Below the pieces are notes generated by a model that was given only the letters and a program-made list of their open reading frames with translations, made no database searches and was not told where the DNA came from. The translations under genes were made by a program, and so were the position numbers. Positions 10,747 to 21,017 of a DNA stretch of 64,000 nt are shown piece after piece. Source of the DNA: Aquatica leii (Eukaryota; Arthropoda; Insecta; Coleoptera; Lampyridae); the NCBI GenBank assembly GCA_035610365.1, contig CM069433.1, positions 129,846,545-129,910,544 of the forward strand, in the 5' to 3' direction. Within the stretch, counting starts at the first letter, position 1; each line of letters opens with the position of its first letter.

Positions 10747-10953
10747 TTAATCAAAGAGTCTTTGATTTAATGAAGTTTGGTCACTTACCTTCGACACATG
10801 ATTTGTCCCTATCATGAAGTATACTGGTTTTCCAACAGTATAATTGTAATTTATCTTTTTGCAACGTACAATACGTTTCTGCAATTGTGATATTGTTTGG
10901 CCGCCTATCGCCTCACTCACTGTATAATTTTTTTCGCTATGAACTTCCGTCAT
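10747..10953 (-). CDS. Unrecognised exon with a good splice donor, inside the NOF-like element
   Basis: The frame starts MTEVHSEKNYTVSEAIGG and runs through QLQKRIVRCKK and YNYTVGKPVYFMIGTNHVSK. A canonical donor (AAG followed by GTAAGT) lies at about 10792, so the true exon probably ends there and the last residues are intron read-through. I do not recognise the family. It is on the strand opposite the transposase, and could be an accessory gene of the element or a chance frame. Confidence 0.35.
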   Translation of the reverse strand: MTEVHSEKNYTVSEAIGGQTISQLQKRIVRCKKINYNYTVGKPVYFMIGTNHVSKVSDQTSLNQRLFD

Positions 10954-11138
10954 ATGTAAGCAAGGTTTATTAAAAACTGTTACTAATAGACGACGGAAGT
11001 TGGAGTCTTCTAAAAAAGAGACTTATTTCTGAAACAAGACAAGTAATAATTAGAATGTAAATTGATATAAAACAAAGTAAATAATAAAATAAAGCATTTC
11101 TTATAAAAAAAACCTTATAGATACTTACATCACGAACT

Positions 11139-13143
11139 ATGAACATCTTCAAAGTTCCGCCAAGTTATTTCTTTGACTATGTTGGAATGGATGAATGGAA
11201 ATATTTTCCTTCTGTTGGCGAATACAAAGTTTACATATATACATTGATGTCTGAATTGTTCGCAAAAAATAAAACGCTAACTTTATATTTGGACTGCACG
11301 GGTACTGTAATTAGAAAATTCATCGTAAATAGTAAGCGAGTGTTGTATTATGCTGGTGTTACTCAGTATCCTATCGAGGGAACCAATAATCCAATTACTT
11401 TACCATTATTTGAGATTATTTCAAATTCCCACACATCAAATACCATTGGAAATTGGCTTAATTACATGTCTTATAGTTACCTAAACTATTTACTAGTGTA
11501 GTGACCGATTTCAGTTGAGCTCATCTAAATACTTCCATTACAGTTTTTTGCGATATGTCTGTTCTGGAATATCTACAGCGTACACATGCTTTATTACGGG
11601 AATCATCGTGGACTAGTTGTTTCATCACAATCCTTGAGTGCTGCGCGTATTTTATAAAATTGTTGTAACCGATAGTAAAAGAATAGCGGGAAAAAACAAA
11701 GCAATACATATATTTATAATAGGGGCTGTACTGAACAATTTCATGTTAGCAGAAACTTAGAATCACTGTAAACAGATGTTTTCCGACTTTGCTCTCATTT
11801 TACAGAGCCAACGTTGGACTGATAAACTGAAAGAGGCCATATGTAGATTTGTAAATTGTCAAATTAGTAGTGAAGAACATGATGTTACTGAAGAAGCAGT
11901 TACTGGCGACAATACTGGAAATATTAAGTTAAATACTTTATACGCTAGAAGTCCCTTTTACCATTTTTACGTAGATTTTTTGCAAATGAAAGAATTGGTA
12001 GCGGAAACTAACGAAAATGATTCATACCTAGAATTATATAAGTGGTATTGTACAACGTTTTTAGGTATTTGTTTAAAAAAATACATGCCCTATCTACCGC
12101 TTTGGAGTAAGATATTTGTAAATCTTATATCTAATTCTTTGATAAAATCGTAGTTTAACATTGTTAAAAATTCGATTTTAGAAATTTAACGAAATATCAA
12201 ATGTACCCGGTTTATTGAGAAAATACGTAATCATTTACAATGCATTCAGAAAGAATTACGCTTTAAGTTATTAATTAAACGACACGAAAACCTAACCTAC
12301 GTCGCGATGGAATAAAAATCGCACACGTGAAAATGGACTTTTTAAATATCATTTATTATGCAAACAACATCCGAAAACAGGTGCCTTCATAGGAAAGTAT
12401 CTCTTTCAAAACTATTATTACAATGATTTAGATTTCTGTACTTTGAATCCAAGAGAATGGCTTGTGTCTTTTATAATTGATCTGTTCACTCAATTAGAAA
12501 TTATGAACAATGAAGTTTATTAACCACATACATATACATCCTCAGATGATTTTACTACTTCGAACGATTCTTTAAAAAGTCTAAAGATACGTTTAATCTG
12601 ATAAAATCTTATTTATTTAGATTTTAAAGAGCAGTCATTGGTTTTTATTGGTTGCTGACGGTACAAATAAGGAATTTTACGTGTTAGATAGTAGTAATTA
12701 TTTTTGATCGGAAAAATCTACTTATTATGAAGCACTTGTAACAATTTTAAGAAATTTGTTAATAGATATCACTTCGTGAAAGAAATTTATGCTTAATGCC
12801 CTAAACAAACAGACGCACATAGTTGCGGTGTTTTTGTTATACGTTTTATGGAAAACATTAAATAAAATGATGGGAAATATAAATACGAGAAAGATTTGAA
12901 CCCCTATGAATACGGCGTTTATAGTCAGAACTTTTTATTGAGTCAGTCAATGAGACGGGGTAGCCATGTTTTCGACGAGTTGGTTTGGATGTAATCAATG
13001 TAAAACACGGATAATTTCAGAGAAAATGGAAGACGTTGGCAAAGGTTCGAAAAGTGTTTGGGTGCAATGCGACATTTGCAAAAGATGGGTGTTATATATG
13101 CCTCAATCAGTAGTCGATAGTCATGGAACTGAACTTTATTAGT
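11139..13143 (+). pseudogene. MULE/NOF-like transposase with Ulp1 cysteine protease and zinc-finger tail
   Basis: Readable pieces in order: 11139-11501, with TLYLDCTGTVIRKF and KRVLYYAGVTQYP, the first catalytic Asp context of MULE-type transposases; right after it, VTDFS (about 11502), the second Asp context; 11776-12153, with NTLYARSPFYHFY and MPYLPLWSKIF; about 12300-12500, NDLDFCTLNPREWL; 12636-12870, an Ulp1/C48 protease with HWFLL, VLDSS and an SCGVF cysteine motif (about 12821-12835); and about 12970-13143, CNQCK and WVQCDICKRWVL, a PHD-like zinc segment. Several frame changes and stops separate the pieces. Transposase fused to Ulp1 is known in insect and plant transposons. The first piece also looks 5'-truncated. 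Confidence 0.65.
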
Positions 13144-13243
13144 ATCGAACTTATGTACAAGATTTTCTATAGGCAACACATTAATGTACATTATCTAACA
13201 TCTCCCTTATTTTTTATTTTGTACATGTACAATAATAAGTATT

Positions 13244-13935
13244 TTAATATAATTCACAATCTTGATACAATGTTGGTAGCTTGACCTTGCGTTTGTTGTG
13301 TTTGTACGTACTGTGCAGTCTTTCTTTTGAAGTACGTGTGTTTTCACTCAAGCTACTATTTGCACTGTTGTTTTCCTCACTGTCACTTACGTGTGCAAAA
13401 CCTTTTGTTTCGTCAAACATATTGCATGCTACATATTTTGAGATTGGATGATGTACTTTGGAACCCATTCTGTGTTTTATGTAAAATTTGTTACTTATAA
13501 TACATTTTCCATCCTCTTTAACAATTTTATAAGTACGTTCTCTTATCTTTTCAGCTGTTTCTCCTTTTTTCCATAAACTTTTTGGAAATTCTTGGTACCA
13601 TATTAAGTCATTTTTATAAAACTCGTCTCTGAATCGGACACATTTTTTGTTATAATAATTTGAACTATTATTTTGATAATTCATTTCATTTTATTTTTTT
13701 TTTGTTTGTCTATTAATTTTGAATTAAGTTTTTTGTTTGAAAATATTAAATTGTCTCGCAAATATCTAGACAATGAGTATTTGTGATCGTGAGAATGAGG
13801 TATTTAGTACTGGTGTGTTTCTGAAGGCTAGTAGACCTAAATAAATATTTTCATTATTATCTATGAATTTTTTAATTAATTTCTTTATTTTTTGAATTGT
13901 TCTTTCTATTTGACCATTTTATTGTTTAATATAAA
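13244..13935 (-). pseudogene. Ty3/gypsy integrase C-terminal fragment
   Basis: The minus strand reads NGQIERTIQKIKKLIKKF, with the last catalytic Glu context of retroviral-type integrases, then YLGLLAFRNTP (13935-13790). After stops comes an open 146-residue tail (13684-13244) with YYNKKCVRFRDEFYKNDL, IWYQEFPKSLWKKGE and YKIVKEDGK, typical of the post-integrase part of gypsy Pol. The rest of the element is missing, so this is an inserted fragment in the NOF-like element. Confidence 0.75.
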
Positions 13936-14105
13936 ATCTTAAGCTTTCACGGTTGTTATGTTTATGATTATAAGCGACTTTCGGCTTAGACCGCGTCGTA
14001 GTAAAACACCCAGACTTAGGCTTGGTCATAGTCTCTTCTTGAGAGCCAAAACAAGAAGTAGAACTTGGCCTTTGCCGTATTGTCGTTCGTGAACCCAAAC
14101 AAACT

Positions 14106-14143
14106 GACGTTTCGCAAGACATTGCAGCTTGCATCTTCAGAGT
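14106..14143 (-). ncRNA. Hammerhead ribozyme motif with canonical core
   Basis: The minus strand from 14143 reads ACT, CTGAAGA (a perfect CUGANGA core), one T, stem II GCAAG, a 9-base loop, CTTGC, GAAA, CGTC (predicted cleavage after 14106), then AGT pairing with ACT. The layout (3-bp stem I, one unpaired base after the core, GAAACGTC with no real stem III) matches the motif in the Penelope-like element but with all core bases conserved. It is probably the tail of another Penelope-type or retrozyme-like element. Confidence 0.65.
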
Positions 14144-14177
14144 GGTAAATGTCACTGAAGAAAAAGTTTAAACTTTT

Positions 14178-14420
14178 CCGATTGTTATCTGGAAAAAATC
14201 TGTCCCGAAAAATGCAAAAGTTTCGACCCACACTCATTGAGAGGGTTTGAATTTTTTTTATCCAACTAAAACTCGTTTCGTGTCTTCTTTTTTTGTGTTG
14301 TGAGATGTTGTTCCGCTTATTATCTGGAAAAAATGTATTCGGAAAAATGCAAGGGTTTCGGCCCACCCCCTTGAGAGGGTTTTGAGTTTTTTTTATCGAA
14401 CTAAAACTCGTTTAGTGTCT
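14178..14420. repeat. 133-bp tandem repeat, about 1.9 copies
   Basis: Two adjacent units begin near 14178 and 14311. Each has TTATCTGGAAAAAAT, then AAAAATGCAA, GGTTTC/AGTTTC, TTGAGAGGGTTT and CTAAAACTCGTTT. The overlapping short minus frames here are products of this repeat. Confidence 0.75.
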
Positions 14421-14636
14421 TCTTTTTTTTTAGGATTTACTGGTACGATGAATTTTTATAACGTGTTAAAATACATAGGTATTCTTTACAAAGACACATT
14501 AAACAAATTTAAAAAAAATGAATGCTATGAACATTTTCTGTTCACATTCTGTATATATTTGACTTTCGTTTATAATGAAAACGTGTATGTTTTTTAGTTA
14601 CAGCGATGACAACCCTGTGCATTTCTGCGCAGTGAC

Positions 14637-14746
14637 TTCTAAATTATTATTTTGCTTTGCTTTGCTGTTATTTTGAAAATTGGTAGAGTTCAGTAATAGT
14701 TTGGAAGCATTTTAAATCTTCAGATGATTCATTTGATTGAAATACT
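14637..14746. repeat. Right long inverted repeat
   Basis: Inverted partner of 10055-10165. It has one extra GCTTT unit (TTTGCTTTGCTTTGCTG) relative to the left arm. Confidence 0.85.
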
Positions 14747-14935
14747 GATATATTTAAAATAACGTCATAATAATGTACTCTGATATTGGAATTTTAGTAT
14801 ATATTCTTTAAATTCGCATTAGTTGGCAGGATATGACGTAAAACACACACAGCACAAATGGATCTATTAGATATACAAGAAACGTTTACTCTGGATATCC
14901 AGGATATACATGAAATATCAGGAGATCCACACGGG

Positions 14936-16578
14936 GATATCCATTAGACGTTTATGCGACAGTAGTTTATATATCCATTCTATATCCGTATAAATCTAAA
15001 GTATTTCATGGATATACTAAAAATATTTTTATATCTATAAAACATGCATAGCGATTATGCATTAGGTATCTATGGAAAACCGTTTTACTTTTTAATGTCA
15101 TATAGAAAAATTCGTTATTAAAAAATAATATGACGATTTAGAAATAAGACAACACATATAGTCGACATATAAAAATATATATTTTTTTAATGTGATAACA
15201 ATATAATTATTTGTTTCTATTTTACGAATAAATATATTTCAAATTATTTTATGTATTAGAGGGTAAATATAAACTTATAAAAATATTTTAACTTGTTTTC
15301 ATTTAATACAGTAATTTTATTTTACATTACTTTATAAGATTGTTTCATAACCACAATGTCTAAATAACATAAAAATGAATTGTAAATATGTTGTAACATA
15401 TTTTAAATTAAATGTTAAGTTAAAATTTAAACGGAATTTTCTTGATACATTAAACGAATAATTTCGACTACAATAAAATGAATGCATAACAATAAAATGA
15501 ATTTCAAATATGTCTTTAAAATATTTTTAATTCGGAATTTATTTGTTTGTATATCGAAAAAATTCAATTTCAAATATGTTAAAGACATATTTCTAATTCC
15601 AATATAATTATATTCAAAGATCTTCACGTTTAGCTAATATTATGTTAAGAGAGTTTTTTTTTGTCATACATTACATCGTTTCCCACAGTTTCGTATATTT
15701 TAGTCGTCTACCTAACGAAAAAATGAATTTCAAATATGTATTTGACATAATTTTAATTCCTAACGTTTTAATTCATCTGTTTTACATGTGGCAACATAGC
15801 TTCGTACGTGCGTTTAATCAAAATTGAAGAACTAAACAGATTCACAAGTTAATAGCAAGTATTGGTTAATAGTATCAGGCCACAGCTGTGATCAAATGGT
15901 ATCAGCCATAAGCATCAGCGGTATCAGCATCTTTGGTATCAGCTATTGGCGGGCTTTGAAACCGTTTAGCGTACGCACGTGTGAAGCTACGTTGCCACAT
16001 GTAAAACCGATTTAAAACGTTAGGAATTAAAATTATGTCAAATACATATTTGAAATTCATATTTTCGTTAGGTAAACGACTAAAATATACGAAATTTTTG
16101 GAAACGATATAATGTATGACAAAAAATTCTCTGAACATAATACTAGCTAAACGTGAAGATCTTTGAATATAATTATATTGGAATTAAAAATATGTCTTTA
16201 ACATATTTGATATTGAATTTTTTCGATATACAAACAAATAAATTCCAAATTTAAAATATGTTAAAGACATATTTGAAATTCATTTTATTGTTATTTATTC
16301 ATTTTAATGTAGTCGAAATTATTCGTTTAATGTATCAAAAAAAATCTGTTTTTATTTGAATTTAATATTTAATTTAAAATATGCTAGATCATATTTAAAA
16401 TTCATTTTTAGGTTATGTAGACGATAAAACTAATAAAAAAAATTACTTTTGATGTAACAAGAAAATGTATAACAACTTAATTTGTATAATTTTTAATTTG
16501 GTGTATTAGTTGGATGCATTAAAAAGTAAAACGGCTTTCCATAGGTATCGAATGGATACATACGTCTATTGAGATATC
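14936..16578. repeat. Long foldback palindrome
   Basis: Two arms are inverted copies. The inner arms 15432-15805 and 15976-16345 are about 90 percent alike by eye. A second block (15067-15099 against 16518-16553, with CCGTTTTACTTTTTAATG on the left) and an outer block (14936-14951 against 16562-16578) also pair. The spacer 15806-15975 contains several GGTATCAG-type repeats. Four short frames (15427-15627, 15642-15827, 15902-16138 and their mirrors) are reflections of each other and not genes. It is likely a foldback or long-TIR nonautonomous element. GGATATCC-type motifs lie just outside the left arm (14893-14945). Confidence 0.8.
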
Positions 16579-17039
16579 AATAAAGGGTGGTTCGAAATTG
16601 ATATTGGCGAAGTTCTCATCTTGTACCCAAACTTGAAAATTGCAAATAGCATCCCCTACTTTGCAATACATCATGTTAAAGAGATTTGAAAGATCAATCT
16701 ATGAATTAAAAAAAAAAAAGAAATCAGTTGATGCGTTCTTGAGATGTAACTAAAAACAATAAAAAAGAACTTAGCAATGTTTTATTTACTAAAATGAAAT
16801 ATATATGAGATAAACAGTATTAATATTCATTTAAAACAAAACAAAAGATTTTAATAAAGTAACTATAACTACGTCATATAATTTTAAAAAGTGCCGATTA
16901 AAGTTTTGACATTTAGGCTTTTTCGTACTCTGAAAAACGAAAAAATTACAGCATTTGTTTAAAAAACAAAAAAAATAACCACAAAATACATCTTTGAGCC
17001 TGAAGGCCTTTTAATTTCATACATTTTAAAAATGACCGT
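16579..17039. other. Gap without a recognised gene
   Basis: AT-rich. The minus strand over 16600-16700 gives a short open stretch (MMYCKVGDAICNFQVW) that may be a coding remnant, but I cannot assign it. Confidence 0.4.
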
Positions 17040-18285
17040 GTTTACAAATTGAACATGAAGAGACAAATACTGTTTTACTACTTTTATATTTTTGTACGCA
17101 AATAAACACCTATTGTTTTTGTCCCTAGTGCTAGCGTGGCGTAACCAATTTTTAATGCTATATATTATGTCCTTTTCTTTGGCATTGGCAGCAGCACAAT
17201 TTGCATTTACGGAACCTAAAAAAATTACAATTAGTGCATCTCGTAACGATCACATATAATAAAATTTACTTAAAATAGCTTCTGCAAAAATCAAATTAGA
17301 GAACACCTTTTTATTCTTAGCTCCTAACCAACCGCACTGTGAAGCAAGTTAATCAGAAAATAATTTTCTAAAAATTAATTTGACAATTGATTATACTATT
17401 GTCTTCTCTAGATTGCAGAACATCTTCACTAATTGTTTGTTTTGGAACAGCTTCAACGAAAGCTATTCTCTGATTTAGCTTAATTAAATTAATCTTTATA
17501 AATGAAATATCACGGCACATTTTGGTTTTGAAATGTGAAACAGTTAAAAATTTTAATTATTAATATATTATTATTATTATTAATATTTTACCTTCATCAG
17601 AAAGGAAAGACCAAATTTAATGAGACGTTGTCGTTCCTTGACTATTGCTGCATAAAGCGATGCTTAACGGGGAACTACGCGCTGATGATTTATCAAATGG
17701 TTGTAACGGGACTATAGTTATATTACCATTGTTCTGAAAATTGTCATCTTCATTGAGTTCGTATTTAGTTTGATTTTCATTATCATTATTGAACGATTTT
17801 TTTCGTTGTATAACATTTTGGGTTTGAGGTTGAGGAGGAAATAGTCTTAATTGCGAATGTATATGATCTTCTTCTTTATATACTTCATCATCACTGCTGG
17901 AAATAATCCTTTTTTTTAATTTGCTCTGTTTTTTAGCGTCTTAATCGTCTGATGTATTTAGATCAGATTGTTCTGCCAATTTTAATTTTGGTTTTGCAAT
18001 TTCATATGAAACTGAAAATAGAGAAAAATTACCATAGGTATATATCAATTTTCTACTAATACTACTTTTACTAAATACATCATGTTTTACTCACAATATT
18101 TTTCTAAAATACGAACGGTATAGAGAGACCATGTACCTTGTGGATTTTCACAAGTTTTTACGGCTTTTTCATACCGGAAAGTACTCTTAAAAGTTGGCCA
18201 AAAGCATTTAGTGTCTTAAATCCAATTGTTTGGTACCAATTGTACTGCATCGTCAAAAGTAACGACACACCACCCTGCAGCGATT
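17040..18285 (-). pseudogene. DUF4806-type protein remnant (locus 2)
   Basis: Exon-like blocks on the minus strand: about 18285-18100, with WCVVTFDDAVQLVPNNWI, CFWPTFKS and WSLYTVRILEKY (N-terminal module); about 18010-17740, an acidic linker with RIISSSDDEVYKEEDH and FPPQPQTQ; about 17350-17280, CGWLGAKNKKVFSNLIFAEA (C-terminal part of the DUF4806 region); and about 17215-17070, KEKDIIYSIKNWLRHAS, the same last-exon type as WLKHAPERLK at locus 1. In-frame stops are present, for example after PNNWI and in the linker. The middle of the domain is poorly readable. Position and order differ from locus 1: the transposase remnant lies upstream on the same strand. Confidence 0.65.
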
Positions 18286-18479
18286 ATGTACTATAAAACA
18301 TATATTACTAAAATATGGTCTATTACATATGTTAGATGATAACCTGACTTAATGATAAGTTCATTGATTTTATAGAAACTGTATATTATTTTAAAAAAAT
18401 CGCTGTGCAAAAGAGGACATATTGCAAAGCCTTCACGAAAAGGTATTCTAAGAATAATGTTTTCGTAAATCACGTTTAG

Positions 18480-18796
18480 GTGTTCTCATAAAATTTTCAA
18501 AAGGGAAGGCACTGAAACAATCTAAAGGACCTAAATTTTTTACATCATTTACTAAGATGAATCAAACTATGGATATTGAGAGACATTAAAACTTTTTTAT
18601 TTTAAATGAATCTACAAAATTTTCCAAAAGTGATTGTGCATAATCTGCATATTTTTTCAAATATGATTCATTGCAAAGAATTCTGATTGCAAAATGTAAT
18701 GTTAGAAAGTGGATGTAAGTTATAAAATTCAGAATATTATGTAGTGCAACTGGTGACAAATACAAAAGAAACATTCTTAATTATGTTGCTTTCCAT
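18480..18796 (-). pseudogene. tnp2-like transposase fragment (locus 2)
   Basis: The minus strand reads KWKAT, a stop, LRMFLLYLSPVALHNIL, SYLKKYADYAQSLLENFV, then HSLIHL and, after a frame change, LGPLDCFSAFPFENFMRTP. These match PRWKATEFRLFLLYLGPVVL, HNLIHISKDV and SAFPFENFLG in the intact copy at 1206-3164. Only the central third survives. Similarity stops abruptly at about 18796, where unrelated DNA begins. Confidence 0.75.
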
Positions 18797-18830
18797 TTGC
18801 TAACAGCAACGTCGACGCTGTGTGCTTAAG

Positions 18831-19837
18831 TGGTTCGGTAATGGGAGCATAAGCTGCATCAAGATGCAGCTTGCTTTCCTCTGTCATTTTTCAACGTTCG
18901 AATTTTTTATCTCAAGGTTTCGCGAGCGTTTATCAAATATTCTGTAAGTTTTTTATTCATTGTTTCGTTAAGCAGTTACGTAGTCGTTACATCAAACGTG
19001 TGAAAAGTACTGAGAAATGAGTTACTACAGATACACATTTAAAAGTTACATTGCAATAAATGTATCGAGACCTTTGCGCGTCCGTTCTCTTTAGAACAGT
19101 CAAGATCGATCACGACAATGTCGTATGGAAACTTCCAACAACTCCTACAAATCCGTTTGAATTCGTCAAACGTCATATCGTTAGCAATGTGGTCATCGTA
19201 AACGTGTTTTAAGTTTGTTAAATCTTGCTTGAACAAAATTAATAAGTTGGAAATGTCGCGAATTAATTGTTTAGGAACGGCACTATAGCTTTGACACAAG
19301 TAAAAACAGTCAATGTTTTGATGACGACCATATGAAAAATATTCCCTAATTACGCTTTGCCCGCTACAACATCAAAAATGACGACAGAATACTCTTTGAT
19401 TTCCGAAGGTGCTATAAATTCATCAATATTACAACTTTCAAAATAGTGACATTCCTGAACAGTTCCAAGTAAACGTCTAAGTAATTCGTATTTGCTTTGA
19501 CACAAGGAATTGGAATAAATGTATATGTTAAAGAAACGTAATCCATTTGAAGCCAGTAAAAGAGATAACATGACGTTTGTTTTTTCCACAACCCGACGGT
19601 CCGATTATCAGTGCTCTTTTACACTCACCACCAAATAATGCACTATGTCGAGTGAATGTTTGCGTTAAAGTTTCCGCAAAATTCATAACCGGTAGTGATA
19701 ATGGTTGACATATAAACTTCATTTTTAACATTTAAATATTTAAAACATAATAAATAATCGATTATAATCTATTACTGTATAACAAAATGAAATAAATATA
19801 ATAAATAATTGATTATTATGTATCTCTCACCGAACCA
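18831..19837. repeat. Segment flanked by a 9-bp inverted repeat TGGTTCGGT
   Basis: TGGTTCGGT at 18831-18839 and ACCGAACCA at 19829-19837 bracket the packaging-ATPase remnant. The identity is short, so it may be the edge of an inserted element or coincidence. Confidence 0.35.
19035..19731 (-). pseudogene. Viral-type genome-packaging ATPase remnant (A32/FtsK-HerA-like)
   Basis: Three overlapping minus-strand pieces. The first (19731-19528) ends in a P-loop, IIGPSGCGK, after which an extra base in an A-run shifts the frame. The second (19589-19350) has VMLSLLLASNGLRF and a Walker-B-like strand YSVVIFD. The third (19299-19039) has CQSYSAVPKQLIRDISNLL, ILFKQ and YDIVVIDLDCSKENGR. P-loop, Walker B and a downstream sensor-like Q motif in this order fit the A32-like packaging ATPases of Maverick/Polinton-type elements and related insect DNA viruses; the exact group is not resolved. 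The copy is broken and no other recognised viral gene is next to it. Confidence 0.55.
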
Positions 19838-20208
19838 TGAAAGTGTCAGCTCGATGGTGTTTTGCATTGTGGAAGTTGTTGATACTATCATTCTTTAAAT
19901 GGTTGAAGTGACGACCCGTTTTGTGTGATCACAGTAGAAAGGTGTTGTTACTACGATCCCCTAACACGGAGTTTGTGTTACTGGAAAACTAGAAAGGTGT
20001 TATTATTATCAACCTCTAACACGATTATAGCAAACATTACCAGAATTAAAAACTCGCAGGCATGTGGTGCGATGGTGACGACGGCGTACTCGTCAAGTGG
20101 ACCAGACTAGCATACTTGTTGAGTACACTAGAGTAGACTAGAAAAGTGTTGCTACGTATTATTATCGTTTAACACAAATTTAGCAAATGTTACGTGGCTC
20201 TACTCGTA
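19838..20208. other. Imperfect direct repeats, no gene
   Basis: The motif AGAAAGGTGTTGTTACTACG (19936) recurs diverged at 19990 and 20139 (AGAAAAGTGTTGCTACGTAT), each followed by a CTAACAC or TTAACAC string. No frame is supported. Confidence 0.45.
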
Positions 20209-20750
20209 CTACCATTCGCTTTCCGGCGTCGATGGCGAGTCGACAACGTACGGCGGCGATGCTCTGCCGCTACGCTGAGGCGATGGAATATTTTCTATCG
20301 TTATCTGTAGCGATCGCACACCGTTGCGGTACGTCGTCACTACCACCCTGCTGCCGCTGTTGGTGCTCGTGACGCTGTTGGTGTTAGACGGCGGCGTCAG
20401 CACCACTTCGGTTTGCGACGGCAGACTGCTGTCAATCACCACCTTCAAAGACTGTTATTGTTAGCTATTAATAATTTCTTTAATTTTGCCGAGTCGTGTT
20501 ATTTGCAGTTTTATTTTATGCGTTAAAGAGTCAAGTGTAGACACAAATGGATGATAAACAGCATCCCGCCTTAAAATGTTCGCCAATGACAGGTAACTAA
20601 GAAAAGAGGCCGAACTAGAAGAGGATGAACTAGAAGACGCAAGCGGTGGTGGTCGCTACAACACGGTCGTACCCGGCGGTAATTGTTTTAATAATTCTTC
20701 TTGTGTTGTAGCGACCTCTAATATTTGTGATACCCCCATAAGGTTTAACG
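20209..20750 (-). pseudogene. Unrecognised GC-richer ORF next to the packaging ATPase
   Basis: The minus strand shows two open pieces. About 20745-20560 reads ILEVATTQEELLKQLPPGTT, then a stop, then RPPPLASSSSSSSSSASF. About 20448-20209 reads MKVVIDSSLPSQTEVVLTPP through VVVTTYRNGVRSLQITIENI, ending at a stop. Base composition is clearly GC-richer than the surroundings, and the serine/proline/threonine-rich make-up looks like real coding. I do not recognise the product. Its proximity to the ATPase remnant suggests, but does not prove, common viral origin. Confidence 0.4.
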
Positions 20751-21017
20751 TACCACACGCTGAAATATATGAAAGCCGGGTACATCTTTCATCTGTCTCA
20801 GAACGAAAGAAACCCTACTCATTTTTCCCACTCTACCCTTTCTCCTTAACGGCGTTTCAAAGACGTCTGAAAGGAGGAGTTTCAACAAACACACTTGCTT
20901 CTCTGGGTTCTTTTTTTCCTTTTTTTTCTCTTCTTTCTTTTTAACTAACCTCACTTAACCTAACGTAAATTAACCCTATTGAAAAGAATGTCTACAATTA
21001 TTTCCTAAACAATACTA

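Larger units (their letters stand above)
10055..14746 (+). mobile_element. MULE/NOF-like element bounded by about 110-bp inverted repeats
   Basis: The segment 10055-10165 is the inverted complement of 14637-14746: both contain TCTGAAGATTTAAAATGC, TTCCAAACTATTACTGAACT and GCAAAATAATAATTTAGAAG. Weaker inverted similarity (TGCGCAG, then TTGTCAT) continues inward on both sides (10262-10290 and 14595-14635). Inside are a broken transposase with an Ulp1 protease region and a zinc-binding tail (11139-13143), a minus-strand exon (about 10793-10953) and later insertions (gypsy piece 13244-13935, hammerhead 14106-14143, tandem repeat 14178-14420). No target duplication was seen. Assignment to the MULE/NOF group is tentative. 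Confidence 0.7.

Noticed and set aside
15427..16138. Four short ORFs with similar translations as a gene family
   Set aside because: They are the same AT-rich sequence read from the two arms of the palindrome, with no protein motifs.
20745..20954. Basic 69-residue minus-strand frame as a nuclear protein
   Set aside because: The lysine-rich start comes from a T-rich low-complexity run and no family pattern follows.
20945..20990. TTAACCTAACG and nearby CCTAA-like strings as telomere sequence
   Set aside because: Only one or two degenerate units, with no array.
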